A stretch of 48,864 bases of DNA from an uncultured Eubacteriales bacterium. GTDB taxonomy: Bacteria; Bacillota; Clostridia; Oscillospirales; Oscillospiraceae. A program made the position numbers and the translations under genes. Under the pieces are notes generated by a model. It saw only the letters and a list, made by a program, of their open reading frames with translations, was not told where the DNA came from and ran no database searches. Positions 1-7,364 of the stretch are shown here, one piece after another. How positions within the stretch are numbered: position 1 is the first letter of the stretch; every line of letters starts with the position of its first letter. The stretch lies in contig ONSW01000012.1 in NCBI GenBank assembly GCA_900320595.1, positions 16,380 to 65,243 on the forward strand, in the 5' to 3' direction.

Positions 1-123
1 AGCGCAGGAATAATGGAGATATATTCCGAGCATTTTCAACGACGCATGGCGCGGCGATCTCCTTTTGAGGCTGCCGTATCCCTGTGTGAACGCGCCCAAG
101 CCGGTCCTTTTTTCATGCCCTTT

Positions 124-531
124 TTACAGCAGCTCGATCGAGACGATGTCCTCCAGCGAAAGCCGCCGGCCGTCGGAAAGAACGATCCGCCGCTCGTAAG
201 CGTCGACCTTTTCCACCGCGCCGCGCAGCGTCTCATAGCGCCCGCCGTCCTTGCGCTCGTCGGGCACAAAAAAGCGAAACTCCGCCTCCGGCGCGCCGCC
301 CGCGGCCGATGCCTCCGAAAGCGCGCGGATCGTCCCGTCCAGCGCGTCCAGCGCGTCGCGGTCAAGCTCCACGCGCGTCTCGGTCAGCCGCGCGGTCTCG
401 CTGACCGCGGCGTCAAAGCCCGTCAGCGCGGCAAAGGAGGAAAACTGGGCCGCGCGGGACAAGAGCGGCATCTGCGCGTGCGTCTGGGAGACGTGGCGGG
501 GCAGATCGATGATGTCGTCGTATTTTCCCAT
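124..531 (-). CDS. YolD-like protein
   Basis: A 135-residue soluble protein that begins MGKYDDIIDLP and continues with a conserved-looking block ending FAALTGFDAAVSETARLT. I recognise this as the YolD-like family. Its genes commonly follow a Y-family DNA polymerase in Bacillota and it is thought to be an accessory factor of translesion synthesis; its biochemical role is not settled. The start codon overlaps the stop of the upstream polymerase by one base (TAATG), so the two are translationally coupled. The C-terminal half (about residues 85-135) has the strand-rich look of a small beta domain. No signal peptide or membrane segment is seen. Family assignment rests on the N-terminal block and on the neighbour. 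Confidence 0.8.
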   Translation of the reverse strand: MGKYDDIIDLPRHVSQTHAQMPLLSRAAQFSSFAALTGFDAAVSETARLTETRVELDRDALDALDGTIRALSEASAAGGAPEAEFRFFVPDERKDGGRYETLRGAVEKVDAYERRIVLSDGRRLSLEDIVSIELL

Positions 532-2060
532 TACGCCTTGTGCCCTCCGATCTGCCGGTTGCGCTCGATCGTCGTCGCGCCCTTCTCAAGATTCATGCCC
601 TTTAAGATCGCGTTCTTGCCGTATTTTTTCTTGATGTCCAGCATCACGCGCTGCTGCCTGCGCTCGGAGCGCAGCTTTTCCTCGTCCTCCGCCTGCCGCT
701 CATCCTTCCCGGCAAAATCGGTGAAGAGATCGAGCTGCCGCTCGCTTTCTTTCCCGGCAAAGCGCTCGTCGCAGACGTTGCAGACGGCGATTGTGACGCG
801 CCTTACGCTCAGCGCCGGGTCGACAATCTCGTCGTACAGGCGCAGCATCGCCTCCATGATCTGCTTCGTCGAGGAGGTAAAGCGCTCGAGCCTTACCGAG
901 CCGTGCGCGCCCTTCGGCACGCTGCGGCCGTAATAGTCGCGCTCCATGCTGCCGCTGTACTCGCGCGCCATCGCCGCGTCCGCGACGCTCCCGCGGTCAT
1001 AGTTGATCGAAAGCTCGATGAGATCGGTCACCAGCGCCTTGTCCACCAGATCCAGCACCATCAGCTCGGTCATCTCACGTACGATCAGCCGCGCCTTTTG
1101 AAAGTCATAGGGCGACATCAGCACCTGCCCGGTGCTGATGCTGTGCGAGGAGGGGCGGTAGGCCTTGATGTCCGACATGCGGCAGCTCTCAAAGCCCCAG
1201 GCGTGGTCGATCAGCAGCTCGGCGTTCACGCCGAAGAGCCGGTAGAGCAGTTCCTCGCTGTGCACCTCGTCCGCCCTGCCGAGCGAGCAGCGGGCCACGT
1301 CGCCCATCGTGTACAGCCCGTTCTCCTCAAGCTTTTTCGCGATCCCGCGGCCGACGCGCCAGAAGTCCATCAGCGGCCGGTGCTCCCACAGCTCGCGGCG
1401 ATAGCGCATCTCGTCGAGCTCGGCGATGCGCACGCCGTCGCGGTCGGCGGGGATGTGCTTGGCGACGATGTCCATCGCGACCTTGGCGAGGTACAGATTG
1501 GTGCCGATGCCGACGGTGGCCGTAATGCCTGTCTCGGCAAGCACGTCGCGCACGATCTCCATCGCGTATTCGCGCGCGCTCTGGCCGCGGGTGCGGATAT
1601 AGTCGGTCGCGTCGAGAAAGATCTCGTCGATGGAATAGACGTGGATATCCTCCGGTGCGGCGTACTTCAGGTAGATCTGATAGATGCGTGTGCTGTACTC
1701 GATATACAGCGCCATACGCGGGGGAGCCACGATGTAATCAAGCTCCAGCTTCGGATCGGCCTTCAGCTCGTGGTCGAGATACGAGCGGCCGGAAAAGCTG
1801 CGCCCCGGCGCGCGGCTCAGGCGGAGGGCGTTGACCTCGCGGATGCGCTCGACCGCCTCGAACAGCCGCGCGCGCCCGGAGATCCCGTAGGCCTTGAGCG
1901 CAGGGGAGACAGCGAGACAGATCGTCTTTTCCGTGCGCGCGGGGTCGGCGACGACAAGATTGGCGTCAAGCGGGTCGAGTGCGCGCTCGCGGCATTCGAC
2001 CGAGGCGTAAAAGCTCTTCAAATCGATCGCAATATAGGTCCGCTCTTCCGTTTCGCTCAC
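531..2060 (-). CDS. Y-family DNA polymerase (DinB/UmuC-like)
   Basis: Translesion DNA polymerase of 509 residues that copies past damaged template bases. The catalytic carboxylates are visible: Asp13 in AIDLKSFYASVE and the SIDE motif with Asp145 and Glu146. Helix-hairpin-helix and little-finger regions follow, and the last ~80 residues are charged with ERQLDLF, which resembles a clamp-binding motif. The length and the UmuC-like N-terminus fit the Bacillota UvrX/UmuC-like group better than classical DinB (about 350-410 residues). The only in-frame start is a GTG that directly abuts the Shine-Dalgarno sequence GGGAGG, an unusually tight spacing; an in-frame stop lies upstream. It is cotranscribed with the YolD gene from the promoter at 2085-2113. 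I see no clear LexA box. Confidence 0.9.
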   Translation of the reverse strand: MSETEERTYIAIDLKSFYASVECRERALDPLDANLVVADPARTEKTICLAVSPALKAYGISGRARLFEAVERIREVNALRLSRAPGRSFSGRSYLDHELKADPKLELDYIVAPPRMALYIEYSTRIYQIYLKYAAPEDIHVYSIDEIFLDATDYIRTRGQSAREYAMEIVRDVLAETGITATVGIGTNLYLAKVAMDIVAKHIPADRDGVRIAELDEMRYRRELWEHRPLMDFWRVGRGIAKKLEENGLYTMGDVARCSLGRADEVHSEELLYRLFGVNAELLIDHAWGFESCRMSDIKAYRPSSHSISTGQVLMSPYDFQKARLIVREMTELMVLDLVDKALVTDLIELSINYDRGSVADAAMAREYSGSMERDYYGRSVPKGAHGSVRLERFTSSTKQIMEAMLRLYDEIVDPALSVRRVTIAVCNVCDERFAGKESERQLDLFTDFAGKDERQAEDEEKLRSERRQQRVMLDIKKKYGKNAILKGMNLEKGATTIERNRQIGGHKA

Positions 2061-2084
2061 CTCCCGCGGTTTTCTTCCAATCTT

Positions 2085-2113
2085 ATCTTACCAGTATGCC
2101 CCGCCTTTTTCAA
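2085..2113 (-). promoter_or_regulatory. Promoter of the polymerase-yolD operon
   Basis: On the minus strand TTGAAA and TAAGAT are separated by 17 bases, with a TG one base upstream of the -10 element (extended -10). It points into the polymerase gene, whose start lies about 25 bases beyond the -10 box. Read by eye. Confidence 0.6.
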
Positions 2114-2154
2114 GCGATGCGCGCCCGGAGGTTGTCCGATATCCGTCCCAGAAA

Positions 2155-2195
2155 AAGATCAAGACGAAGCGGGAGATCCGCTTCGTCTTGATCTT
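2155..2195 (-). terminator. Perfect 18-bp inverted repeat, terminator-like on the minus strand
   Basis: AAGATCAAGACGAAGCGG and its exact complement flank a 5-base loop (2173-2177). On the minus strand the stem runs into TTTTTC, the form of an intrinsic terminator; on the plus strand no T-run follows. No minus-strand gene is visible to its right before the divergent operon begins, so what it would terminate is unknown. It lies 42 bases upstream of the polymerase promoter and may insulate it from antisense transcription. Confidence 0.55.
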
Positions 2196-2383
2196 GTATA
2201 AATGAGAGGAAAAAAGGAGAAAAATGAAAAAGATTCTTTTGTGTTTACACCTATAAAATAGCAGTTATTTGTTTCATAATAAAGGATAATAGTGTTTCAG
2301 AAATGTTAAATCCCCTCTGAAATCAGAGAAAAAACGAAAAAAAGAGGCTGCTTTTTCCACCCGGGGAGAAGCGGGAGCGAAAC
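2196..2383. other. AT-rich gene-free stretch
   Basis: This part of the 406-base gap between the divergent genes is much richer in A and T than its surroundings. It holds a strongly preceded micro-ORF (2224-2256) and a 14-bp palindrome, CTCTGA-AA-TCAGAG, at 2315-2328, about 55 bases upstream of the -35 element of the surface operon. The palindrome could be an operator but nothing confirms it. No structural RNA family was recognised. Confidence 0.35.
2224..2256 (+). CDS. Possible 10-residue micro-ORF (MKKILLCLHL)
   Basis: AAGGAG at 2214-2219 sits four bases before ATG, followed by ten codons and TAA. The peptide looks like the first residues of a signal peptide. It may be a remnant of a lost exported protein or chance in AT-rich DNA. 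It lies upstream of the assigned promoter of the surface operon, so it is not obviously a leader peptide of that operon. Confidence 0.2.
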   Translation: MKKILLCLHL

Positions 2384-2412
2384 TTGACACCACAAGGGGA
2401 AAATGGTAAACT
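2384..2412 (+). promoter_or_regulatory. Near-consensus promoter of the surface-protein operon
   Basis: TTGACA at 2384-2389, a 17-base spacer, and TAAACT at 2407-2412. Transcription would start near 2419, downstream of the first in-frame ATG (2416), which supports translation of the first gene from 2467 instead. Confidence 0.75.
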
Positions 2413-2466
2413 AACATGAAAAATTATGTACAGGATTATCCCGGATTTCAAAGGAGAAACAAGAGG

Positions 2467-4917
2467 ATGACCGACACCGTTTTCAACAAAAAATTCAGAG
2501 TACTCACGGCGCTCGTGCTGCTTTTCGCGATGCTGCTGACAGCGTGCGGAACGGTGCAGCAGAAACCTGCCGAAAATGCGGGGCAAACCGAGGTCAAAGC
2601 GACGGCCGCGCCCGAAGCGGACCCGGAGCCTACGCCAGAACCGACGCTGGAGCCGTTCCGGACCGAGGTCGTTTTCAGTGAAGTGCAGCCGTCGAACAAG
2701 GCGACGATCACCGACGCCGACGGCGATTTCTCCGATTGGATCGAGCTTTTCAATCCCGGCACGGAGAGCGAGGATCTCTCCGGCTGCTGGCTTTCGGACA
2801 GCGATAAGGAGCCGTGCAAGTGGCAGATCCCGTCGCTGACGCTCTCCGGCGGGGAATACAAGGTCATCTTCTGCTCGACCAAGGATCGCACCGAGGGCGA
2901 GCTGCACACCAATTTCTCCATCTCCAAGGACGGCGACACGCTCTATCTCTCCTCTCCCGAAGGCGAGATCCTCCGGCAGGTAAGCTTTGAGGCATGCGGC
3001 GGCGATGTCGCGCTGCGCGTCGAGGGCGAGAGCGTCAGCGAAAGCGCTTATCCCACGCCGGGCTGGCCCAACACGGAAGATGGATACGAGAGATTTATCT
3101 CAGCCAATGACAACCACGGCGCGCTCGTCGTCAACGAGGCGATGGGCTATAACGACAGCTTTAATTTCCACGCCGGCGGCTATTATGACTGGGCGGAGCT
3201 GAAAAACGTCTCGGACGAGACGATCACGCTCAGCGATTATTATGTGACCGATAAAACCAGCCTGCCCACGCAGTTCCAGCTTCCCGCCACAACGCTCAAG
3301 CCCGGAGAGACCTTCGTGGTCTTCTGCGGCAATCCGCTGATGGAAACGGCCTCCTGCCATGCGCCGTTTGAACTCTCGTCCGAAGGGGACGGCTTTTATA
3401 TCTATCGTGCGGACGGAAGCCTTTCGGACTATATCAGCCTTTACAACATGCCGCTGAATCACAGCAAGGGACGCATCGACGGCGCGAGCGGCTTCTATTA
3501 TTTCACTTCTCCCTCTCCCGCGGCGCAGAACAACGGCAACTGCGCGCGTTACCTGGCCAAGCGGCCCGAGAGCGTAACGCCGACCGGGATCTATAACGAC
3601 GTGGACGGCGTCGACGTCGAGCTCTCCGGCGAGGGGACGATCTACTACACGCTCAACGGCAATCTCCCGGACAGGGATTCCTATGTTTACTCCGGGCCGA
3701 TCCATCTGACGGAAACGACGATGATCCGCGCGGCGTCGTATGCGGACAGCAAGCTCCGCAGCGAGACGGCGACCTTTACCTACGTCATCAACGAGCACCA
3801 TACGCTCCCGGTCGTCTGTGTTGCGCTTGAGCCGATGAAGCTCGACGTGCTGTACAACCACAACGGCCATATGGAATACGACTCCCATACCGAGTTTTAC
3901 GATGTTGACGGCGGCAGCTTTACCTCCGACTGCATGATCACGCTCCACGGCGCGGCCTCGAGAAACCAGTGGAACAAGAAGAGCTTCAAGGTCGTCTTCC
4001 GCGGCCGTTACGGCGGCGACATCCACTATGATCTCTTCGGCCAGGGCATCACCGAATTCCATTCGCTGAACCTGCGCGGCGGCGATACCGTGTATATGAA
4101 GACCTACCGCGAGCCGCTGGCCGCCGAATTTGCCGAGCGTGTTGCCGTGACGGATCCCTTTGCGCTCGATTCGCGCTTCTGCATCCTGTATGTCAACGGA
4201 AATTATTACGGCATTTACAGCCTGCGCGAGGCGTATTCGAAAAAGTATATCGAGAGCCACACCGGCTCGGAAGAGGATATGAACACGATCAGCCGCGCGC
4301 CGATCCAGATCGAGTATCAGCCGGAGCTGTTCAGCCTGCATAACTACATACTCAGCTGCGACATCACGAACCCCGACAATTACAATTATATTGCCGACCG
4401 CATGGACATGCAGTCGATGGCGCAGTGGCTGCTGCTCGAGGCCTATTTCAACAACCGTGACACGGCCGGCAACATCCGCTATTTCCGCGGCGTCCAGCCC
4501 GATTCCAAGTGGCGCACGATGTTCTTCGATCTGGACATCTCGATGGAGAACGAGAACGCCTTCATTTGGGAGATCATCAACCCGGCCGAGTCGCAGATCG
4601 GACGTATGCTGTCGAAGCTGCTGAATAACAGTGAGTTCAAGCAGGTCATGCTCGAAACCGCCTCGGGAATGTATCAAAACGGACTGAGCTACGAGATAGC
4701 GCTGGAGATCCTGAACCGCATGGTGGACGAGCTCGAGCCGGAAATGAGCCGCAATCTCGGCCGCTGGGGCGAGAGCAGGGCGATCATGGAAAACAGCCTT
4801 GCAGCCCAGCGCCGCGTCTTCTGCGAGCACCGCGACGAGAGCTGGCTGGAGATCGTCCAGTCCGTGACAGGCGCCAGCGATGAGACCATGAGAGAATATT
4901 TCCCGGAAAGAGGATAA
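2467..4917 (+). CDS. CotH-type lipoprotein with lamin-tail domains
   Basis: An 816-residue exported lipoprotein. The signal peptide ends in the lipobox LLTAC. After a short acidic TPEPT-type linker come two lamin-tail-like beta domains (about residues 45-130 and 215-290), then a chitobiase-like strand domain (IYYTLNGNLPDRDSYVYSG, about 380-450), then a CotH-like kinase domain to the C-terminus. The last contains LNLRGG, the NGNYYGIYSLRE block and FFDLDIS, where the acidic residues sit as in CotH metal-binding sites. CotH of Bacillus spores is a protein kinase; the substrate here is unknown. The start at 2467 follows AAGGAG by ten bases and yields a proper signal peptide, unlike the ATG at 2416. 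The next gene begins four bases after the stop. Confidence 0.85.
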   Translation: MTDTVFNKKFRVLTALVLLFAMLLTACGTVQQKPAENAGQTEVKATAAPEADPEPTPEPTLEPFRTEVVFSEVQPSNKATITDADGDFSDWIELFNPGTESEDLSGCWLSDSDKEPCKWQIPSLTLSGGEYKVIFCSTKDRTEGELHTNFSISKDGDTLYLSSPEGEILRQVSFEACGGDVALRVEGESVSESAYPTPGWPNTEDGYERFISANDNHGALVVNEAMGYNDSFNFHAGGYYDWAELKNVSDETITLSDYYVTDKTSLPTQFQLPATTLKPGETFVVFCGNPLMETASCHAPFELSSEGDGFYIYRADGSLSDYISLYNMPLNHSKGRIDGASGFYYFTSPSPAAQNNGNCARYLAKRPESVTPTGIYNDVDGVDVELSGEGTIYYTLNGNLPDRDSYVYSGPIHLTETTMIRAASYADSKLRSETATFTYVINEHHTLPVVCVALEPMKLDVLYNHNGHMEYDSHTEFYDVDGGSFTSDCMITLHGAASRNQWNKKSFKVVFRGRYGGDIHYDLFGQGITEFHSLNLRGGDTVYMKTYREPLAAEFAERVAVTDPFALDSRFCILYVNGNYYGIYSLREAYSKKYIESHTGSEEDMNTISRAPIQIEYQPELFSLHNYILSCDITNPDNYNYIADRMDMQSMAQWLLLEAYFNNRDTAGNIRYFRGVQPDSKWRTMFFDLDISMENENAFIWEIINPAESQIGRMLSKLLNNSEFKQVMLETASGMYQNGLSYEIALEILNRMVDELEPEMSRNLGRWGESRAIMENSLAAQRRVFCEHRDESWLEIVQSVTGASDETMREYFPERG

Positions 4918-4921
4918 AAGA

Positions 4922-6070
4922 ATGGAAGAGAAAAAGCCTGCCCCCGTCCGGAGGCGAGTGAGAAAGAAAAAACATATGCGCGTCGGCAAAATGGTCGCGC
5001 TCGACGTGCTGGCGATCATTGTGGGACTGAACGTGTTCGCGCTCTTCCACCATGTGCTGGACTACTGGGATATCCACCTCGGAAAAAAGGCGGCGGAACC
5101 CGTCGTCGTTGCGACGCTGCCCACGCCGCTCCCGGCGGACGCGGAAACGAACGCGGAGAGCGTGACCGAGCAAGTCCCGGAGGAGAGTGCCGAGGCCACG
5201 CCCGAGCCCACGCCCGAGAGAGTCTATTCCGGCGTCTGGGGGGAAAAGTTCGCCGATCACTTTACCGAGGGCGAGGTCATCCAGACCGAGAACAGCTATC
5301 AGAGCGAGAACGTGAGCATTACGCTCGAGCGCGTCGAGGAGCCCGGCCTGATCTATTTCATCGCGGACGTGTACATCAGCGATCTGAAATATCTCGGCAC
5401 GGCCTTCGCCACCGGCGAGGGAAACGGCGAATACAATGTCGGCACCGAGGTCCAGATCGACACGATCGCCAGACGCGTCAACGCGCTCGTGGCGATCAAC
5501 GGCGACCATTACAAGCTCCATAACGGCACCGTCATCCGCAACGGCGTGCTGTACAGCGAAACGCCATATGAGGACATCTGCGTGCTCTATACGGACGGCC
5601 GGATGGAGACCTTCACAAAAGACGAGGCGGATATGGAAGCGATCAAGGCTGCCGCTCCCTGGCAGGTCTGGAGCTTCGGCCCCGGTCTGCTGGACGCGGA
5701 GGGGCACGCCAAGTCCTTCTATGACGGCCAGAGCAACGTCCTTGGCATCAATGTGAAAAACCCGCGCTGCGCCATCGGCTATTACGAGCCGGGACATTAC
5801 TGCCTGGTGAAGGTCGAAGGCAACCGCTGGGGCAAGTTCATCGGCTCCTACGGCATGACCTTCGGCGAGCTGGCTTCGATGTTCGAAGCGCGCGGCTGCG
5901 TCCAGGCCTATGCGCTTGACGGCGGACGCAGCGCCGCAATGGCCTGGATGGGCGAGTTCCTCAGCACCAACTATGACCGCGGCTCCTTCGATATCGTGTA
6001 CATCGCTGACACGCCCGTCGTCGGAGAAGCGCCGAAATCCGCGGAAGAGCCCGCAGAAAGCGAGGGCTGA
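4922..6070 (+). CDS. Membrane-anchored phosphodiester glycosidase (NAGPA domain), copy 1
   Basis: A 382-residue protein with a basic N-terminus and one membrane segment (about residues 23-43), so the rest is predicted outside the cell. A short TPEPTPER linker leads to a phosphodiester glycosidase domain of the NAGPA/DUF2233 type (about 100-370). Family hallmarks are AINGDHY (191-197), NPRCAIGY (280-287) and LDGGRS (332-337). The mammalian relative removes GlcNAc from a phosphodiester on lysosomal enzymes; bacterial members are presumed to act on sugar-phosphate diesters of surface polymers, but the substrate here is unknown. The domain is strikingly similar to the protein at 6270-7256, even in nucleotides, which suggests duplication. 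It starts four bases after the CotH-type gene behind GAGG. Confidence 0.85.
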   Translation: MEEKKPAPVRRRVRKKKHMRVGKMVALDVLAIIVGLNVFALFHHVLDYWDIHLGKKAAEPVVVATLPTPLPADAETNAESVTEQVPEESAEATPEPTPERVYSGVWGEKFADHFTEGEVIQTENSYQSENVSITLERVEEPGLIYFIADVYISDLKYLGTAFATGEGNGEYNVGTEVQIDTIARRVNALVAINGDHYKLHNGTVIRNGVLYSETPYEDICVLYTDGRMETFTKDEADMEAIKAAAPWQVWSFGPGLLDAEGHAKSFYDGQSNVLGINVKNPRCAIGYYEPGHYCLVKVEGNRWGKFIGSYGMTFGELASMFEARGCVQAYALDGGRSAAMAWMGEFLSTNYDRGSFDIVYIADTPVVGEAPKSAEEPAESEG

Positions 6071-6072
6071 CC

Positions 6073-6264
6073 ATGTTCAATAAGCTTCTTCCCCATATCT
6101 GCATCGACGTCGCCGTTATCTTCGTCGTGCTCTGGATCCTTGACCGTGTCAACGGCGCGATGCAGTTTCTCTCGCGCGACGTGTTCAAGATCCCGTTCCT
6201 GGTCTTTCTTGTCCTGGTGATCATGGAATCCGTGATCCTGATCGTCTATCAGCGGCGGGACTAA
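6073..6264 (+). CDS. Small membrane protein, 63 residues
   Basis: Two hydrophobic segments (about residues 8-26 and 42-59) are joined by a short loop with basic and acidic residues; the tail is YQRRD. It starts two bases after the previous stop, with GAGG at a suitable distance, and ends five bases before the next gene. That tight packing supports it as a real gene. I do not recognise a family. Its place between two similar phosphodiester glycosidases suggests an accessory role in export or anchoring, but this is context only. Confidence 0.65.
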   Translation: MFNKLLPHICIDVAVIFVVLWILDRVNGAMQFLSRDVFKIPFLVFLVLVIMESVILIVYQRRD

Positions 6265-6269
6265 ACGGG

Positions 6270-7256
6270 ATGAACGGTAAAAGAGCGCTGAGCGCCTTGC
6301 TTGCACTGGCGCTTATGCTGTCGCTGACGGCGGTCTTCGCCATGACCCGCGACGAGTCTGCGCCGGGAACGGAAGCGCCGCCTTCCACGCCGGAGCCAAC
6401 GCCTGTCTCCACACCGGAACCGACGCCGGAGCCCACACCCGAGCCGACACCCGAGCCCACGCCCGAGAGAGTCTATTCCGGCGTCTGGGGCGAAAAATTC
6501 GCCGACAAGTTCACCGAAGGCGAGATCGTCGAGGACGAGCACAGCTATCGAAGTGAAAATATCAACGTCACGCTGACCAAAGTCGAAGAGGAACTGCTTG
6601 TCTATTACGTGGCCGAGATCTATGTCAGCGACCTGAAATATCTCAGAAGCGGCTTTGCCAACGGAAAGTTCAACGGCGGCTTCCGAAAGATCGCCGACAT
6701 CGCCGCGGAGGAAAACGCGATCGTCGCCATCTGCGGCGACCACTACGCCGGCAGGACTGCCGGCCTCGTGTTCCGCAACGGCGAGGAATATCGCCGCGAG
6801 CGATTCCAGGACGTCTGCGTCCTGTACAGCGACGGCACGATGGTGACGCTTGAGAATTCCGAGCTGGATCTCAAGGCGCTTGAAGAGGCCAGACCCTGGC
6901 AGGTCTGGAGCTTCGGACCGGAGCTGCTCGACGACGAGGGACACGCCAAGGAGCGCTTCAACACGACCGTCTTTCCCGCCAACCCGCGCTGCGCCATCGG
7001 CTATGTTGAGCCGGGACACTATTTCCTGGTCGAGGTCGAGGGCTCGCGAGGGGGCGTCTATACCGGCTCGCGCGGCATGGACATGCAGCAGCTGGCCATC
7101 CTGTTTGAGAGTCTTGGCTGCAAGAGCGCGTATAACCTTGACGGAGGCCGCAGTGTGGGCATCGCCTGGAAGGGCGAGCTTGTCAGCTTCGACTATGACC
7201 GCAGCATCCCCGATATCATCTATGTGACCGACTTTCCGCCGGAGGAAGAGCCATGA
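6270..7256 (+). CDS. Secreted phosphodiester glycosidase (NAGPA domain), copy 2
   Basis: A 328-residue protein with a signal peptide (about residues 1-25, ending AVFA) followed by a TPEPT-repeat linker to about residue 66. The phosphodiester glycosidase domain then begins at RVYSGVWGEKFAD, nearly identical to copy 1, and includes AICGDHY, NPRCAIGY and LDGGRS (290-295). Unlike copy 1 it lacks the positively charged long N-terminus, so it may be released or wall-associated instead of anchored. The Shine-Dalgarno site is weak (GCGGGA nine bases before ATG), so translation may depend on coupling to the small gene upstream. The substrate is unknown. Confidence 0.85.
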   Translation: MNGKRALSALLALALMLSLTAVFAMTRDESAPGTEAPPSTPEPTPVSTPEPTPEPTPEPTPEPTPERVYSGVWGEKFADKFTEGEIVEDEHSYRSENINVTLTKVEEELLVYYVAEIYVSDLKYLRSGFANGKFNGGFRKIADIAAEENAIVAICGDHYAGRTAGLVFRNGEEYRRERFQDVCVLYSDGTMVTLENSELDLKALEEARPWQVWSFGPELLDDEGHAKERFNTTVFPANPRCAIGYVEPGHYFLVEVEGSRGGVYTGSRGMDMQQLAILFESLGCKSAYNLDGGRSVGIAWKGELVSFDYDRSIPDIIYVTDFPPEEEP

Positions 7257-7364
7257 GGCGCGAAAGACGGCCCTCGGGCCTTTTGCCCCCAAAGATACAG
7301 AACGATTTTGCCCGCGTCACGCGCTGCGTGACGCGGCGCCTGAAAAAAGAAAGGAGTGAAAGAC
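7257..7364 (+). other. Structured intergenic spacer
   Basis: The longest gap within the surface operon. A 10-bp perfect hairpin (7313-7322 with 7326-7335, loop GCT) and a shorter GGCC hairpin (7269-7280) lie inside an outer pair GGCGC/GCGCC (7257-7261 with 7336-7340). No T-run follows on the plus strand, so it is not an ordinary terminator. It ends just before the Shine-Dalgarno site of the next gene and could act in mRNA processing, stability or differential expression. Confidence 0.5.

Noticed and set aside
1..123. Gene fragment at the left edge
   Set aside because: No frame on either strand has a ribosome site or recognisable residues; it is simply the sequence downstream of the YolD gene.
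903..2201. Long plus-strand open frame opposite the polymerase gene
   Set aside because: High GC content keeps the antisense frame open; the product is rich in Arg, His, Ala and Val, has no recognisable domain, and lies opposite a clear polymerase.
2315..2328. CTCTGAAATCAGAG palindrome as a firm operator
   Set aside because: A single short palindrome in AT-rich DNA, 55 bases above the -35 element, with no second copy and no regulator nearby.
3100..5019. Long minus-strand open frame opposite the CotH-type gene
   Set aside because: Low-complexity composition, no ribosome site, and complete overlap with a well-supported lipoprotein gene.
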